From Prorocentrum cordatum (Eukaryota > Sar > Dinophyceae > Prorocentrales > Prorocentraceae): a stretch of DNA of 64,000 bases. Made by a program: the position numbers and the translations under genes. The stretch is taken from assembly GCA_963575745.1 (NCBI GenBank), contig CAUYUJ010006358.1, positions 57,501-121,500 of the forward strand, written 5' to 3'. The stretch's first letter is position 1, and every line of letters starts with the position of its first letter. Below, piece after piece: positions 1 through 11,040 of the stretch. The notes under the pieces were generated by a model. The model saw nothing but the letters and a program-made list of their open reading frames with translations, ran no database searches and was not told the origin of the DNA.

Positions 1-735
1 GTACGTGCTTGCACCCTCATAAGACCAAGCACGTGCGCGGTCGCGCAGGCTCGCATGACACTCGGCGCGTGCTTGCAAAACGAGCGCTCGTTGGCTGGGG
101 GCCGTGCCATTGCTAGAAGCGAGAAGCCTAGCAGAAGCAGTTGCGCGGCGAGGTGCTGGCGGTCAAGAAACTAGATGTGGAGAAGGACGTCCTGAACCGG
201 GAAGGAAAGGACAAGCTGCAGGACCTGAGCGGCCATCGGAGCACGGGGCCAAACTGAATGAGGACACCCGATGACGAACTCACAAGTGGACTAACCATGT
301 GCTGGATGGGATGAACGCTGAATTTTTACGAGAGGCTCGAGGTCTGCTCCCGTGCGCCCCACCCTTTCCGTCGCTCACTCCAGCCGGGTCCGCGTGGGCC
401 GGCCTCGCGAGCTGCTCCTCAGCTGCCTGCCGAAGTTCGGTGCATCTTGAGCCCCAAGCGCGGGTCCGCCAGTGGAGACAGAGCCCCCCCCGCCCCCCGA
501 AGGGGGGGAGGACCGAGGGGAGGAGGGAGGGGGAGGAGCAGGAGGGGAGAAGCTGAGGAAAGAGGATGATGCCGAGACGGAAGAGGATGGGGACGAGGTC
601 AGCAGATGGTTGGATCGATGGCCGAAGGGCCGCACCAGGACGTCCTGTACAGCATGAAACAGAAGAGTAAAGGCCTCCTCAACCCGAAGATCAGGCTGCC
701 GCCCTCCCCGCGGGCGGTCTTCTTCCTCTCGATAA
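1..735. other. Unassigned 5' stretch
   Basis: No confident gene. Between about 150 and 340 a + strand reading contains a plausible peptide (LAVKKLDVEKDVLNREGKD) and, in another frame, HVLDGMNAEFLREAR, but the frames do not join and stops intervene. It could be a decayed exon or chance. From 470 to 660 there is a purine-rich, Glu-coding stretch without recognisable family features. Confidence 0.3.
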
Positions 736-737
736 AG

Positions 738-851
738 AGGGAGAGGGGGCGAGGAAGAGGAGGAGGAGGAGTAAGAGGAGGAGGAGGAGGAGGAGGAGGA
801 ACAGGAGGAGGAGTGTTTGCTTGTTGTTTGTGTTGTTTGTTAATGAGTGTG

Positions 852-888
<37 letters not shown>

Positions 889-960
889 GCTTTTTGTTTG
901 TGTGCGTGTGTGTGTGTGTGTTTGTGTGTGTGTGTATGTGTGTGCACGCGTTGTCGTCCC
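738..960. repeat. GGA-rich tract followed by (TG)n microsatellite
   Basis: About 75 bp of near-pure GGA trinucleotides (738-812) is followed by an interrupted TG dinucleotide tract (about 855-945). Open frames across it are low-complexity Cys/Val or His/Thr artefacts. Confidence 0.9.
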
Positions 961-1689
961 TTTTGCATTTCTTGGGGCGCTCTCGTCACCGCTGCTGGAT
1001 TCTCTTTCGAAATCCTTGTCAAAACTCGGTCGAAACTGCCCAGAGATAGGTAAGACTACACTCAGACCCAATCAAGTCCCTGGGGAGGCGCGCCATGTTT
1101 CAGCATGGTTCGGCATAGTCCCGGAATGATTCATCCAGGCCCCGTGCGTGACCCTTTTGGACCATTATGGGGCAGAGTTTGGGCAGAGAGGAGGGACAGA
1201 GAGGAATAATGACAGAGGAATGGATAGGATGAAGAGGAGATACGGAGAGAGAGAGAGGGAATGCTGAGGAGAGAGGAAAGAGAAGGAGGGGGAGGAGAAC
1301 AACATAGGAGAGGATGGAAGATTTATGGAGCTCTGAGAGGAGACACATGTACTAAGCATGTAGCGAACATAGCATGAGACGCCAAGGAGCTAGGCTGTCT
1401 GCCCTATGCTTTTTAGATTGCACTCCCCGTGTGATGATAGTTGCTCCAGGTTGATGCCTGCCTCTTGTGATTGGGATTCCGCTCGCTGCTTTGTACGAAT
1501 CGGATGTTGGGGGGTGAGATCGCAGTGGAACGGAGACGCCCAACCGGGAAATCGTTTTGCTTCGTTCGTGTCGTGCGTGCGGGCGAGGCGAAGCTGCGTG
1601 GGCGCACGAGAGGAATGACCTTGCTGTTGCCAGGGCGAAGTCAAGACAAATGATTCTCCCCCGCCTGCCCGTTCGTCCGTGCGTCCGGC
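961..1689. other. Unassigned intergenic sequence
   Basis: Mixed-composition sequence with a purine-rich stretch near 1180-1330. I see no domain, no RNA gene and no matching repeat arm elsewhere in the window. Confidence 0.4.
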
Positions 1690-2300
1690 GGTGGCTCGCG
1701 GTGTCCCGTGGTGTCCCGTGGTGTCCCGAGGTGTCCCGTGGTGTCCCGTTGAGTGAGATCGATAGTGAGATCGATAGTAAGATCGGTAGTGAGATCGATA
1801 CTGAGATCGATGTGGTGCCCCGAGGTGTCCCGTGGTGTTCCGTGATGATGTCCCAAAAAGTGAGATCGATAGTGAGATCGATAGTGAGATCGACAGTTGT
1901 CCCGTGGTGTCCCGCGGTGTCCCGCGGTGTCCCGTGGTGTCCCGTGGTGTCCCGTGGTGTCCCGTTGAGTGAGATCGATAGTGAGATCGATGGTGAGATC
2001 GTTAGTGAGATCGATAGTGCGATCGATGTGGTGTCCCGAGGTGTCCCGTGGTGTCGTCCCGTGGTGTCCCGTGGAGTCCTATGGTGTCCCGTTGAGTGAG
2101 GTCGATAGTGAGATCGATAGTGAGACCGATAGTGAGATCGAGAGGTGTCCCGCGGTGTCCCGCGGTGCCCCGTGGTGTCCCGCGGTGTCCCGTGGTGTCC
2201 CGTTGAGTGAGATCGATAGTGAGATCGATAGTGAGATCGACAAGTGTCCCGTGGTGTCCCGTGGTGTCCCGTTGAGTGAGATCGATAGTGAGATCGATTG
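1690..2300. repeat. Compound minisatellite of two interleaved units
   Basis: Blocks of a 10-bp unit (GTGTCCCGTG and variants) alternate with blocks of a 12-bp unit (GAGATCGATAGT). The pair is repeated as a higher-order unit five or more times, each switch passing through the junction CCCGTTGAGTGAGATCG. Frames in both strands are open across it but encode only repeat peptide. Confidence 0.95.
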
Positions 2301-3569
2301 AGTCAGATTTTGGTTCCCCCCCCTCTCCCCCCCACACAACCTCTTTATCACCCGAAGGGTGGTCGTATAGGTATTCTTTCTCACGGCCCCTCCGTTGCGA
2401 TGATATATACCACGTGGCACCCGGAACTGTGTGCGTGGCATCCCGCTCGCCAGTCATGACGTAGTACGGAATGTATTATCATTCCCGTTGCCTTTTCAGC
2501 TCTGACATGTTCGATATCGTATTGGTCCTCGTGGTGTGTGTGTGTGTTTGTGTGTGAACGGACGTTTGAACACAAATGGACGTTGTTCGTGACGATCCAT
2601 ATTCCCCCCGAGTAGACATGGAGATTGCTGGCGATGGTGGTGATGACGGGCCTCCTGGGGCCAGGCGCCGCCGACGATAAATCAGTAGCACTGCCAGCCC
2701 AGCGCGTGTGTGTTTGATCATGGCCTGAGGGGCTGGATGGTGGCCTGCGCTGCGGCCACCGTGCAGAATACCCTCGAAGAGGGCGCTGGTCAGCCACCTC
2801 GCCAGAGGGATCCTTACAACCATGTTGTCTAAGCAACCCTGAAGCATCTTCCTCCAAGACCTCGGCGAACGACTCGAGGATCCAAATGACGAGGGCGAAT
2901 GTCGCACCGCCATCCAGTCCTGCGGCCTCCTGCGGGCAAGGGGCGCGCAGGCCTGCTTCGAATCGCTCTCAGCCGGAGCTTGGCTCTCTCACGGTCTCAC
3001 CGCCCGGCCGGCCGCCAATGGGGGGGCGTCAAGGGAGTGCATCAGGGGGGGGCGTCAAGCGGGGCGTTGAAAGCGCGTGGTTCAAGCGCGCAGAGTGGTT
3101 GCACCCTTGGACCGCCCGTTCCTGGGCGTCTGCAGCCCTGAGCCTTCGGCCCTGCACAAGAGATCGTGCCACCACGCTGCCTAAGCCTGGAGCTTGGCCT
3201 TTCTCCCCGTCTCGCCGCCCTGCCAGGCCGCCGCCTCGGAGGGGCGCCAGCTTCTCGCAGGGGTGGAGCCCTACAGCAGGGTTCCCCGCCCTTCGGTCCA
3301 GAATGACGGGAGCCTCTCGCTTCACCCGTCGGCGTCCTGGGTGGTGACCTCATCGGATGCAGTAGTCCGGTTCTGTCTCAGCGCGAGGTTTCAGTGTTTT
3401 GTTGTAGTCTGGTTTACTCGGATTGAGTGTGCTTTAGCTTGGTTTAGTCCGGCTCTGTCTTGGTCCTGGGTCCCCGCCCTCGTGCCCCCCAAGCGAACTC
3501 TGGGGAACAAGTTGGAGGCGGGGGCTTTGGAGAAGGGGCCGCCGCTTTTCGGCCCCCCCCCTCACCACC
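2301..3569. other. Unassigned GC-rich sequence
   Basis: Contains a short TG tract near 2533-2555 and several overlapping frames of 80-170 codons in different phases, none with a recognisable domain. No RNA gene or TIR was found. Confidence 0.35.
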
Positions 3570-3724
3570 CACCTAACCACCCCAACCCAATCCGAAGATC
3601 TCGATTTGCCCTCCATTTCCAGTTGGGGGGGGGTAGGGGAACATCGAGAACACACACACATGGAACCCGTACCCTCCCCAACCCGAAATTCGGGTCTTCG
3701 GGTTGGGTTGGGGTGGTCTGGTAG
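3570..3724. mobile_element. Family R TIR element, copy R1
   Basis: Inverted terminal arms read CCACCCCAACCCAATCCGAAG on the left and the complement on the right (3694-3720). The core carries a short AC tract flanked by AACATCGA and TGGAACCCGTA. The same arrangement recurs at 43.1-43.3 kb, where the AC tract is replaced by TA. No coding capacity; a MITE-like non-autonomous element is inferred. Confidence 0.7.
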
Positions 3725-4179
3725 GTAGTCACCCCCTATGCCCCAGGCGCGCCAGGGATCAAGTTTGGGGCGCCTTGGCGCGTCGCGCGCCGTCAGCCGC
3801 CTTGCGGTACGGGGCGCTACGGGCGGGGGGTAGAGGAGTATAGGTGGGGTGGGTGGGGGGGGCTCGGGAACAACCGGCACGACTTGGCACAGTGTTGTCC
3901 CACTAGGCCCCAGCTCTCTGGCGACCCCCTCCAGCACCCCCCCCCGTCAGGGGTGTGCCAGCATCCATCTGTATATGGGTCGCTTGGGGGGCTCCTTTAT
4001 TTGCTGGGGCCTCTCCCTCCTCTCGCCCGCTCCTCCTCTTCGTGCCTGCTGCTCTCCTTCTCCTTGCCTCTCTCGCTCCTCCTGCTGCTGTGTCCTCCCG
4101 TGCCCTCCCCGTCCTCGTTCTCCCTTCACCCTGGGGTAGCCTGAGAACGCCTTGGTTCGCGAGGGACTGGGTTTCCCCC
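3725..4179. other. Unassigned C-rich stretch
   Basis: C- and CT-rich sequence with low-complexity frames only. No gene, RNA or inverted repeat recognised. Confidence 0.35.
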
Positions 4180-4430
4180 CCAAAACAGCGAAAAGTCTTC
4201 CAGAACCCTCCCGCAACCCTCCGAAAAGCCTCTCAGATCCCATCCAGGAGGGCTTTCGGATGGTTTCGGGAGGGTTTCGGCTGTTTTGGAAGGAGATCAG
4301 CTTCCTTTTGTGATGCCTCTCAGAACCCTCCGAAAAACCCTCCGAAAAGCCTCTCAGAACCCTTCCAGGAGATTTTTCGGATGGTTTCGGGAGGGCTTCG
4401 GCCGTTGGGGAAGGAAGTCAGCTCTCTGTG
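4180..4430. repeat. Tandem duplication, 121-bp period
   Basis: Two copies of a segment beginning GCCTCTCAGA (4228 and 4349), each containing GGATGGTTTCGGGAGGG and ending in GGAAG-AGTCAGCT, with about 85% identity by eye. Confidence 0.85.
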
Positions 4431-4715
4431 GTGATGCCGGCCCCTCTTTGTAGCCTGTAGCCCCCGGGCCCCGCCAGCGATGCCGTGCTGGTGGGGCGAG
4501 GAGGGGCGGGGGCGAGGGCTCCAGTTCGCAGTGGACAGACAAACATCCGCATCACCGAATGACCGAGGAGGAAGGGGAGGAAACGGCTGAGGATGAGGAG
4601 GAAATGAAGGAGGGGGGGAGGAGGAAGAGGAGGAGGAGGAGGAGGAGGAGGAGGAGGAACACACAAAACAGTTCATAGCGTAAAACGACTGAGAATAATG
4701 ACATAGTAGCAATGG

Positions 4716-4722
4716 CAGTAGC

Positions 4723-4755
<33 letters not shown>

Positions 4756-4867
4756 CGTAGTCGTAGTCGTAGTCGTAGTCGTAGTCGTAGTCGTAGTCGT
4801 AGTCGTAGTCGTAGTCGTAGTCGTAGTCGTAGTCGTAGTCGTAGTCGTAGTCGTAGTCGTAGTCGTC

Positions 4868-4902
<35 letters not shown>

Positions 4903-4942
4903 CGTAGTAGTCGTAGTAGTCGTAGTAGTAGTAGTAGTAGTC

Positions 4943-5029
<87 letters not shown>

Positions 5030-5068
5030 CGTAGTAGTAGTAGTGGTAGTAGTAGTAGTAGTAGTAAT

Positions 5069-5110
<42 letters not shown>

Positions 5111-5114
5111 TAGT

Positions 5115-5145
<31 letters not shown>

Positions 5146-5154
5146 TCGCGTATA

Positions 5155-5190
<36 letters not shown>

Positions 5191-5526
5191 GTAGTCGTAG
5201 TCGTATAGTAGTAGTAGTAGTAGTAGTATAGTCGACGTCGTCGTCGTCGTCGGTCGTAGTAGTAGTAGTAGTAGAGTAGTAGTAGTAGTAGTAGTCGGTA
5301 GTAGTAGTAGTAGTAGTAGTATTAGTGGTAGTATTAGTGGTAGTGGTAGTGGTAGTGGTATGGTAGTGGTAGTGGTAGTGGTAGTCGTAGTGGTAGAGTA
5401 GTAGAAGTAGTTAGTAGTAGTGTAGTAGTAGTAGTAGTAGTAAGTAGTAGTAGTTAATAGTAGTGGTAGTAGTAGTGTAGTAGTAGTAGTGTAGTAGTAG
5501 TAGTAGTAAGTCGTAGTCGTAGTCGT

Positions 5527-5558
<32 letters not shown>

Positions 5559-5614
5559 TCGTAGTAGTCGTAGTAGTCGCAGTAGTCGTAGTAGTCGTAG
5601 TAGTCGTAGTAGTC

Positions 5615-5691
<77 letters not shown>

Positions 5692-5761
5692 TGTGAGAGT
5701 CGTAGTCGCTGTCGCAGTCGTAGTCGTAGTCGTAGTCGTAGTCGTAGTTGTAGTCGTAGTC

Positions 5762-5800
<39 letters not shown>

Positions 5801-5812
5801 CTACTACTACAT
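4716..5812. repeat. Giant trinucleotide array, TAG/TCG type
   Basis: About 1.1 kb of nearly uninterrupted trinucleotides: GTA blocks alternate with GTC blocks, with single-base slips that change phase (for example near 5108, 5154, 5230 and 5490). Poly-Val, poly-Ser and poly-Leu frames are artefacts. Block structure suggests repeated replication slippage plus point substitution spread within arrays. Confidence 0.97.
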
Positions 5813-6507
5813 TACTACTCATTGTAATAGCACGAGGACGAGGCGGAGGAGGAGGAGGAACAGCAGGAGGAACACAAGGCAAACCATGCTGTTCATACGA
5901 TTGATAATAACTACATGTGATCAAACGTATCACTATTGCAAACCATAGTACGAATACTTGTAGTACGATTACTAATGCTACTGATGATAATAACCTTAGT
6001 ATCCATGATAATGGCATTCATACTCGTAATAATACATGGCTAGTGTTGATACTGATGCTCGGAGGAGGAGGAGGAGGAGTCATGCCGCATGGTCGTCTCT
6101 GGGCTGCGAGCGATCGGGCGAGAGGGGGGTAAGAAGGCCCCCCCCTAGCGGTCCATCCGCCCCCCTCCACAAAGCAACCCCCGAGGCTTCCTGCCAGTGG
6201 CGCGCGCGCGCGCCCCAGGCTCACCGTGCTCTTTGAGGGCGACAGCGCGGCAGAGCAGGACACTCCCCCTCTGCGCTCCCCCCCTCCCCTCCGATACCTG
6301 CCGCCCCGTCGCCCCTCGCCACATGCATGCGCTTGGCCGTTGTCGGCCTCGGGGGCCCTCGCCGGTCCGGATCGTCGAAGCTGGCCCCGCAGAGTCGGGG
6401 CGTCCGGAGGTCCCACACGGAAGAAGCCCAGAGGCGTCGCACGTCTGGGTCGGCGGCTCCCTCGCGGTGCCCGGGATCGCCCGCTTCGCCCCGCCCCCGC
6501 GAGGAGT
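5813..6507. other. Unassigned sequence between array and TIR element
   Basis: The left part is AT-richer than its surroundings (5890-6060); the right part is very GC-rich with overlapping Arg/Pro-rich frames. No domain recognised. Confidence 0.35.
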
Positions 6508-6681
6508 GCTCCAGATTTCGTAATAAAAGGGAGGGGGTCTGGACCCTCCAAGTCAAGCCATTTCAGACCCCCCCCGTGGGAGAACACTCCAAAACATCAT
6601 CCCCCCAGGCCCTCCAAGATAGCCTGGAAGAGACCCCCCCCCGAAATGAGACCCCCCTCCCTTTATTACGAAATCTGGAGC
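6508..6681. mobile_element. Family J element with about 33-bp near-perfect TIRs
   Basis: The left arm starts GCTCCAGATTTCGTAATAAA and continues into a G-rich run ending GGTCT. The right arm is its reverse complement, starting AGACCCCCCTCCCTTTATTA. The 100-bp core has no coding capacity. Flanks show no clear target duplication. MITE-like element inferred. Confidence 0.85.
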
Positions 6682-6818
6682 AACCAGGCCGTCGCGGCCT
6701 CGCGGCGCGATCCCACGGGCGCGCTCCGCGCGGGGCACCCCTGGCGCAGAGGCGCCCGGCCTGCCCAGGGGGCCGCGGCCCGGGCGTGCGGGGCCGCGGG
6801 GCTGTGGACACAGACCTG

Positions 6819-7029
6819 CCTCTCGCCCCTCGTCTGACGAACCCACAACACACACCCATACCCACAGGGGGATCGGAGAGGGCGATGGGTGCGTGTTGTC
6901 GGATGGGGGTCCCCGCTCGAACGGGAGCGTCCCCCAGGGTCCGACAACCCGCACCCATACCCATAGCCAGTCCTCCTCCCAACGACCCCCCTATGAGTAT
7001 GGGTGCGCGTTGTCCTCTCGCCCCTCGTC
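6819..7029. mobile_element. Family K element with 16-bp flanking direct repeat
   Basis: The 16-bp sequence CCTCTCGCCCCTCGTC occurs at 6819-6834 and again at 7014-7029. Between them lie inverted arms ACAACACACACCCATAC (left) and the complement of ACAACGCGCACCCATAC (right), with a second inverted pair inside. This is consistent with a TIR element bounded by a long target-site duplication, or with recombination between pre-existing direct repeats. Confidence 0.75.
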
Positions 7030-7401
7030 GGCGGGCATCCACAATACACCAGTACCGATCCTGGCCAGGCCCATCCTGGGCCCAGGATCGGTGCAGGTGT
7101 GCAGTTTGCGCCCTCAGACCTCGCCAACCCCCCGCCCCCCTTCTGAAACCACCGGCTGGCGCCCCCTCTGTCGTTGCGGGGCCCCTCTGCTCGGGGCAAC
7201 GAGAGACAGACTCGAGTGCGCCGGCGGGACTCGGGCTTGCCGGCCTTCTTGGACGAGCGCGTCCTCGGTTTTGACGGTCCAGTTTTCGTGCGATGTCCGC
7301 GGCGGGAGCTCGCGCCAACTTTCGGGTTGGGTCGCGTCATTTTCATGATGGCCCCGTCAGGCTGTGGACACGGACCTGTCTCTCGCCCTGCGCCTCCCCC
7401 C

Positions 7402-7500
7402 CCCCGCCCTGGAGGCGCCGCCCGGGGGCCCCAGCGCAGATCCAAGAAATTCGAGCGGGCCTCCGAATATTTATGCTTACGCCATGTGTTGCTCCTCGGG
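7402..7500. mobile_element. Family A TIR element, truncated copy A1
   Basis: Only the right arm is present: GGGGGCCCCAGCGCAGATCC, then AAGAAATTCGAGCGGGCCTC and a terminal ATTTATGCTTACGCC. It matches the right halves of the complete copies at 23.4, 35.4, 39.7 and 53.3 kb. Confidence 0.75.
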
Positions 7501-8192
7501 GAAAACTGCCGCTCCCCGGACTTCTCTCGAGGCGCTTTTTGGCCAGCACTTCGAAGAGACTCCAGCCGTGGCGACGTGGACTATCCACTCCAGCTGGCGC
7601 TCCCTGTCGCTGCTGCCTCCCCCCCCTCCCGGAGATCATGCTGGCCGGCGCTTCCTCGACCCCCTCCCCCTGCCCCCTCGCCTACGGCCCTCGCCTCCGG
7701 CTTCGCGGGTGCTCCCGGGTCCGCCCCCAAGGTCCCTTGCGGGCCTGAAGTAAGACCAGCACGCCGCGTGGTCCCTGGAGGGCGCAGGTCCGCCGATTTC
7801 AGCCACGGTCGCCCCTCCCCTCGGCCCCTTCTCGCTCCTCTTTCCTCCTCTTTCCTCCTCCTCCCCTCTCTTCGCCTGCGCATCCTGAGTGCAGAGTGCA
7901 GCCACGCTGTGCGTGGGGGAGGCCCCCAGCAGCGTGCTCCAGGCATCCTGCGAGCAGGCGCCCTCGCCCCGTGCAGCTGGAGCACTGCGGACCTGGCCCA
8001 GGAGTTGGTGCAGTCGGCGCGCGGTGCGTTGCGGGACCCTCGCGCGCGCGCGCGTGAGACGCGCGAGGCCTTTGCACGCGCAAGACACACGCAGAACTGC
8101 CTGCCACGAACCTTGTCCAATCAGGGTGCCTTTCTGGGGTCGGTTCTATACATCAATGTTCCCTATTCATATACACCCCCCTCCCCCAGGCG
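7501..8192. other. Unassigned GC-rich sequence
   Basis: Contains an alternating CG tract near 8040-8053 and overlapping Arg/Ala-rich frames on both strands with no recognised domain. Nothing else supported. Confidence 0.3.
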
Positions 8193-8299
8193 ACTGGAAG
8201 CATTCCCCTTACGATTCCGGTGAGAATCCAGTTGTAGAATTCTGCTGTTCTCGCAGTCGCAAACGCATTCGCAATGACAGTCGCAGTGGCAACGGCCTT

Positions 8300-8545
8300 A
8301 GGATCCAATGGAATCCTAAGGATTCCTGAGGATTTCTAAGGAAGCCTTAGGCATCCTTAGGAATCCATAGGACTCCTTAGGCAACCTTAGGAATCCTTAG
8401 GAATCCTGATTCCTATGGATTCCTAGAGATTCCTAAGGATTCCTAGGGAATCCTAAGGATTCCTAAGGATTCCTGAGGATGCTTAACTATGCCTACGGAT
8501 TCCTAAGGATGCCTACGGATTCCTAAGGATTCATATGGATTCCTA
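8300..8545. repeat. 10-bp palindromic minisatellite (GGAATCCTTA / TAAGGATTCC)
   Basis: About 25 degenerate units alternate between the two complementary orientations, so the tract can form many alternative hairpins. Present in I1 but absent from I2. Confidence 0.9.
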
Positions 8546-9405
8546 CGGATGCCTCAGCCTGCCTCAGCCTCAGCCGCAGCCTCAGCCTGCCTCGGCTTGC
8601 CTCAGCCTCAGCCTCAGCCTGCCTCGGCCTCAGCCTCAGCCTGCCTCAGCCTCAGCCTGCCTCGGCCTCAGCCTGCGTCAGCCTCAGCCTCAGCCTGCCT
8701 CAGCCTCAGCCTCCTCAGCCTCAGCCTCAGCCTCAGCCTCAGCCTCAGCCTGCCTCGGCTTGCCTCAGCCTCAGCCTCAGCCTGCCTCGGCCTCAGCCTG
8801 CCTCGGCCTCAGCCTGCCTCAGCCTCCCCCCCCTTCCCCCCCCCATTCAGCCTCACCTTGTCTCAGCTTCGGCCTGCCTCGGCCTCATCCTCAGCCTCAG
8901 CCTCAGTCTCAGCCTCAGCCTGTCTCGGCCTGAGCCTGCCTCGGCCTCAGCCTCAGCCTGCCTCAGCCTCAGCCTGCCTCAGCCTCAGCCTCAGCCTCAG
9001 CCTCAGCCTCAGCCTCAGCCTCAGCCTCAGCCTTCAGCCTCGGCCTCAGCCTCAGCCTGCCTCAGCCTCAGCCTCAGCCTCAGCCTCAGCCTCAGCCTCA
9101 GCCTGCCTCAGCCTCAGCCTCAGCCTGCCTCAGCCTCAGCCTCAGCCTCAGCCTCAGCCTCAGCCTCAGCCTCAGCCTCAGCCTCAGCCTCAGCCTCAGC
9201 TCAGCCTCAGCCTCAGCCTCAGCCTCAGCCTCAGCCTCAGCCTGCCTCAGCCTCAGCCTGCCTCGGCCTCAGCCTGCCTCAGCCTCAGCCTCAGCCTGCC
9301 TCAGCCTCAGCCTGCCTCAGCCTCAGCCTCAGCCTGCCTCGGCGTGCCTCAGCTTCAGCCTCAGCCTGCCTCGGCCGCAGCCTGCCTCGGCCTCAGCTTG
9401 CTTCA
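8546..9405. repeat. CAGCCT/GCCTCAGCCTGC minisatellite
   Basis: About 860 bp of CAGCCT hexamers punctuated by TGCCTCGG variants, part of composite element I1. Open frames encode only Ser/Ala/Leu/Pro/Gln repeats. Confidence 0.95.
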
Positions 9406-9412
9406 GCTCGGG

Positions 9413-9805
9413 CATTCTATTTATGGCACAGGATTTGTGTTCTGGGAAGACGAAGAACACGAAGTGGCCTACAGTTGGCTCCGGGCATTCAAAATGTGGC
9501 CTGGGCATGGTGTTCTGGGAACACGAAGAACACGAAGCGGCCTACAGTTGGCTCCGGGCATTCAAAATGTGGCCTGGGAATGGTGTTCTGGGAAGACGAA
9601 GAACACGAAGTGGCCTACAGTTGGCTCCGGGCATTCAAAATGTGGCCTGGGAGTGGTGTTCTGGGAGCACGAAGAACACAAAGTGGCCTACAGTTGGCTC
9701 TGGGCATTCAAAATGTGGCCTGGGCATGGTGTTCTGGGAACACGAAGAACACGAAGGGACTTAAAATTTGTTCCGGGCTTTCAAAATGTGGCCTGGGAAT
9801 TGTGT
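9413..9805. repeat. 73-bp tandem repeats
   Basis: Units start TGGCCTACAGTTGGCTCCGG at 9465, 9538, 9611 and 9684, exactly 73 bp apart, with degenerate flanking units. 73 is not a multiple of three, so a frame running through the array visits all three phases; none contains a stop, which explains the long spurious frames. Confidence 0.95.
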
Positions 9806-10077
9806 TCTGGGAATGGATTCTTAAACATTCTTAAGAATTTCTAGAGATTCCTAAGGGTTTCTGGGGCTGACCCTTTTGTCCGGTTTTTTCCGGATCCCGC
9901 CCAGACCCTCCTGGGGCGTCAAGATGTGCTCTCTTTTGACACCACTCGAAACCTATCAGTCTTCGCTGTTAGGTAATAATACAACACGCACTTTGTTTTT
10001 AGATTCGGAGCATGCGCAGCGAACCCGATGCGGCCTCCCCCCACCATCCCTGTCAAAAAAACAATGCAACATACACT
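9806..10077. other. Right end of I1 and spacer
   Basis: Holds the conserved right end of the composite element (to about 9980), then an AT-richer spacer. No gene seen. Confidence 0.5.
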
Positions 10078-10200
10078 TGGCGGCGGCGGCGGCTGCGGCG
10101 GGTGCGGCGGGGGCAGCGGCTGCGGCGGCTGCGGCGGTGGCGGCGGCGGTGGTGGCGGCGGCGGCGGCGGCGTCGGCGGCGGCGGAGGCGGCGGCGGCGC
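10078..10200. repeat. (GGC)n trinucleotide array
   Basis: About 120 bp of GGC/GCT/GGT trinucleotides. Poly-Gly, poly-Ala and poly-Pro frames are artefacts. Confidence 0.95.
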
Positions 10201-10757
10201 CCCCAGCAGCTGCCCATCCAAAGACGGCTGCTGAATATGCTGCGGCTCGGGCCAGGCTCGGGTGCTGCGTATGTGTTGGGAGGGCGGGTGGGAGTGAGCG
10301 AGACGGCTTGCGGGCGGGGAGGGAGTGTCTCGACCCTCCCCCATACCCCCTCTCCAGCGCGCGCAGCGCTCCGGGAGTGGTGCCCAAGGCGCCGCCAGAA
10401 GTGTGGGAGCAGGTGGGTTCAGTGCCGACCCACAAATCATGCGCGGACCTTCAGCACTTCATGTTTTTGCAACTGTTTGTATTTAGGGTCCTCCCCTATG
10501 TCCCTGCACGGTCTCAGCTTTTGTTTTGAGCCATGCTGTCCGCTCGAACGGTCTCGTTGCCCAGTCGGATGTCCTTTCGTATGCACGCCGACGGGGGCTC
10601 ATGCCAGCGTGTGATTAACAGTTGATCTCCACCACGTGGCTGATGAAAAGATATCGCCCGGCGCTATTTTTTTGGGGGTCGCTGTAGCCTCACAACAGTT
10701 GCCTTCCGTTCAGGATTTGTTTCAGGAATCGTACACATCCGAGTACTGACGCGCCAC
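10201..10757. other. Unassigned sequence
   Basis: Mixed GC-rich sequence with no recognised gene, RNA or TIR. Confidence 0.3.
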
Positions 10758-10758
10758 A

Positions 10759-10806
<48 letters not shown>

Positions 10807-11040
10807 TATCACACCACGCTACAATTACCCACGCCCCATGGGGCATCCGCAGCGCGTCGTCGTCCGTCGTCGCCGTCGTTGTCGTCGTCGTCGCCGTTGT
10901 GGACTGCAGTTGGCCAAAACAGCGCGTCGTCGTCTCTCGGCGCCGTCGTCGTCGACTTCTACGGCAGGCCTACCAGTATCCCCCCCATCGGGCATCCGCA
11001 GTGCGTGTTCGTCGTCGTCGTCGTCGTCGTCGTCCACGGC
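10758..11040. repeat. Interrupted (GTC)n arrays with GGGGCATCCGCAG repeats
   Basis: Pure GTC run at 10760-10805 and further GTC clusters to 11035. Between clusters the phrase GGGGCATCCGCAGCGCGT recurs near 10840, 10988 and 11058, giving a longer irregular repeat. Confidence 0.85.

Larger units (their letters stand above)
8193..9980 (+). mobile_element. Family I composite repeat element, copy I1
   Basis: A structured element found twice in the window. The order is: unique left end (CTGGAAGCATTCCCCTTACG through the segment TGTAGAATTCTGCTGTTCTC), a block of 10-bp palindromic units (8300-8545), a CAGCCT minisatellite (8546-9405), five or six 73-bp tandem units (9413-9805), and a right end containing GAAACCTATCAGTCTTCGCT. 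Copy I2 (28.4-29.3 kb) has the same order without the 10-bp block. No transposase or RT is encoded; orientation is arbitrary. Confidence 0.8.

Noticed and set aside
2381-2913. Minus-strand retrotransposon fragment at 2.4-2.9 kb
   Set aside because: Frames are coding-like in length but I could not match any RT, endonuclease or RNase H motif.
4712-5113. Long open frames of poly-Val, Ser, Leu, Pro, Glu or Thr in microsatellites (also 5454-6017, 26397-26843, 29558-30884, 51061-51828, 61943-62263)
   Set aside because: They arise because a pure trinucleotide array without stops is open in several frames; no domain, start context or non-repeat coding flank supports them.
8549-9844. 431-codon frame through the CAGCCT and 73-bp repeats
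   Set aside because: All three phases of the 73-bp unit are stop-free, so the frame is a by-product of the repeat; the same happens at 28467-29141.
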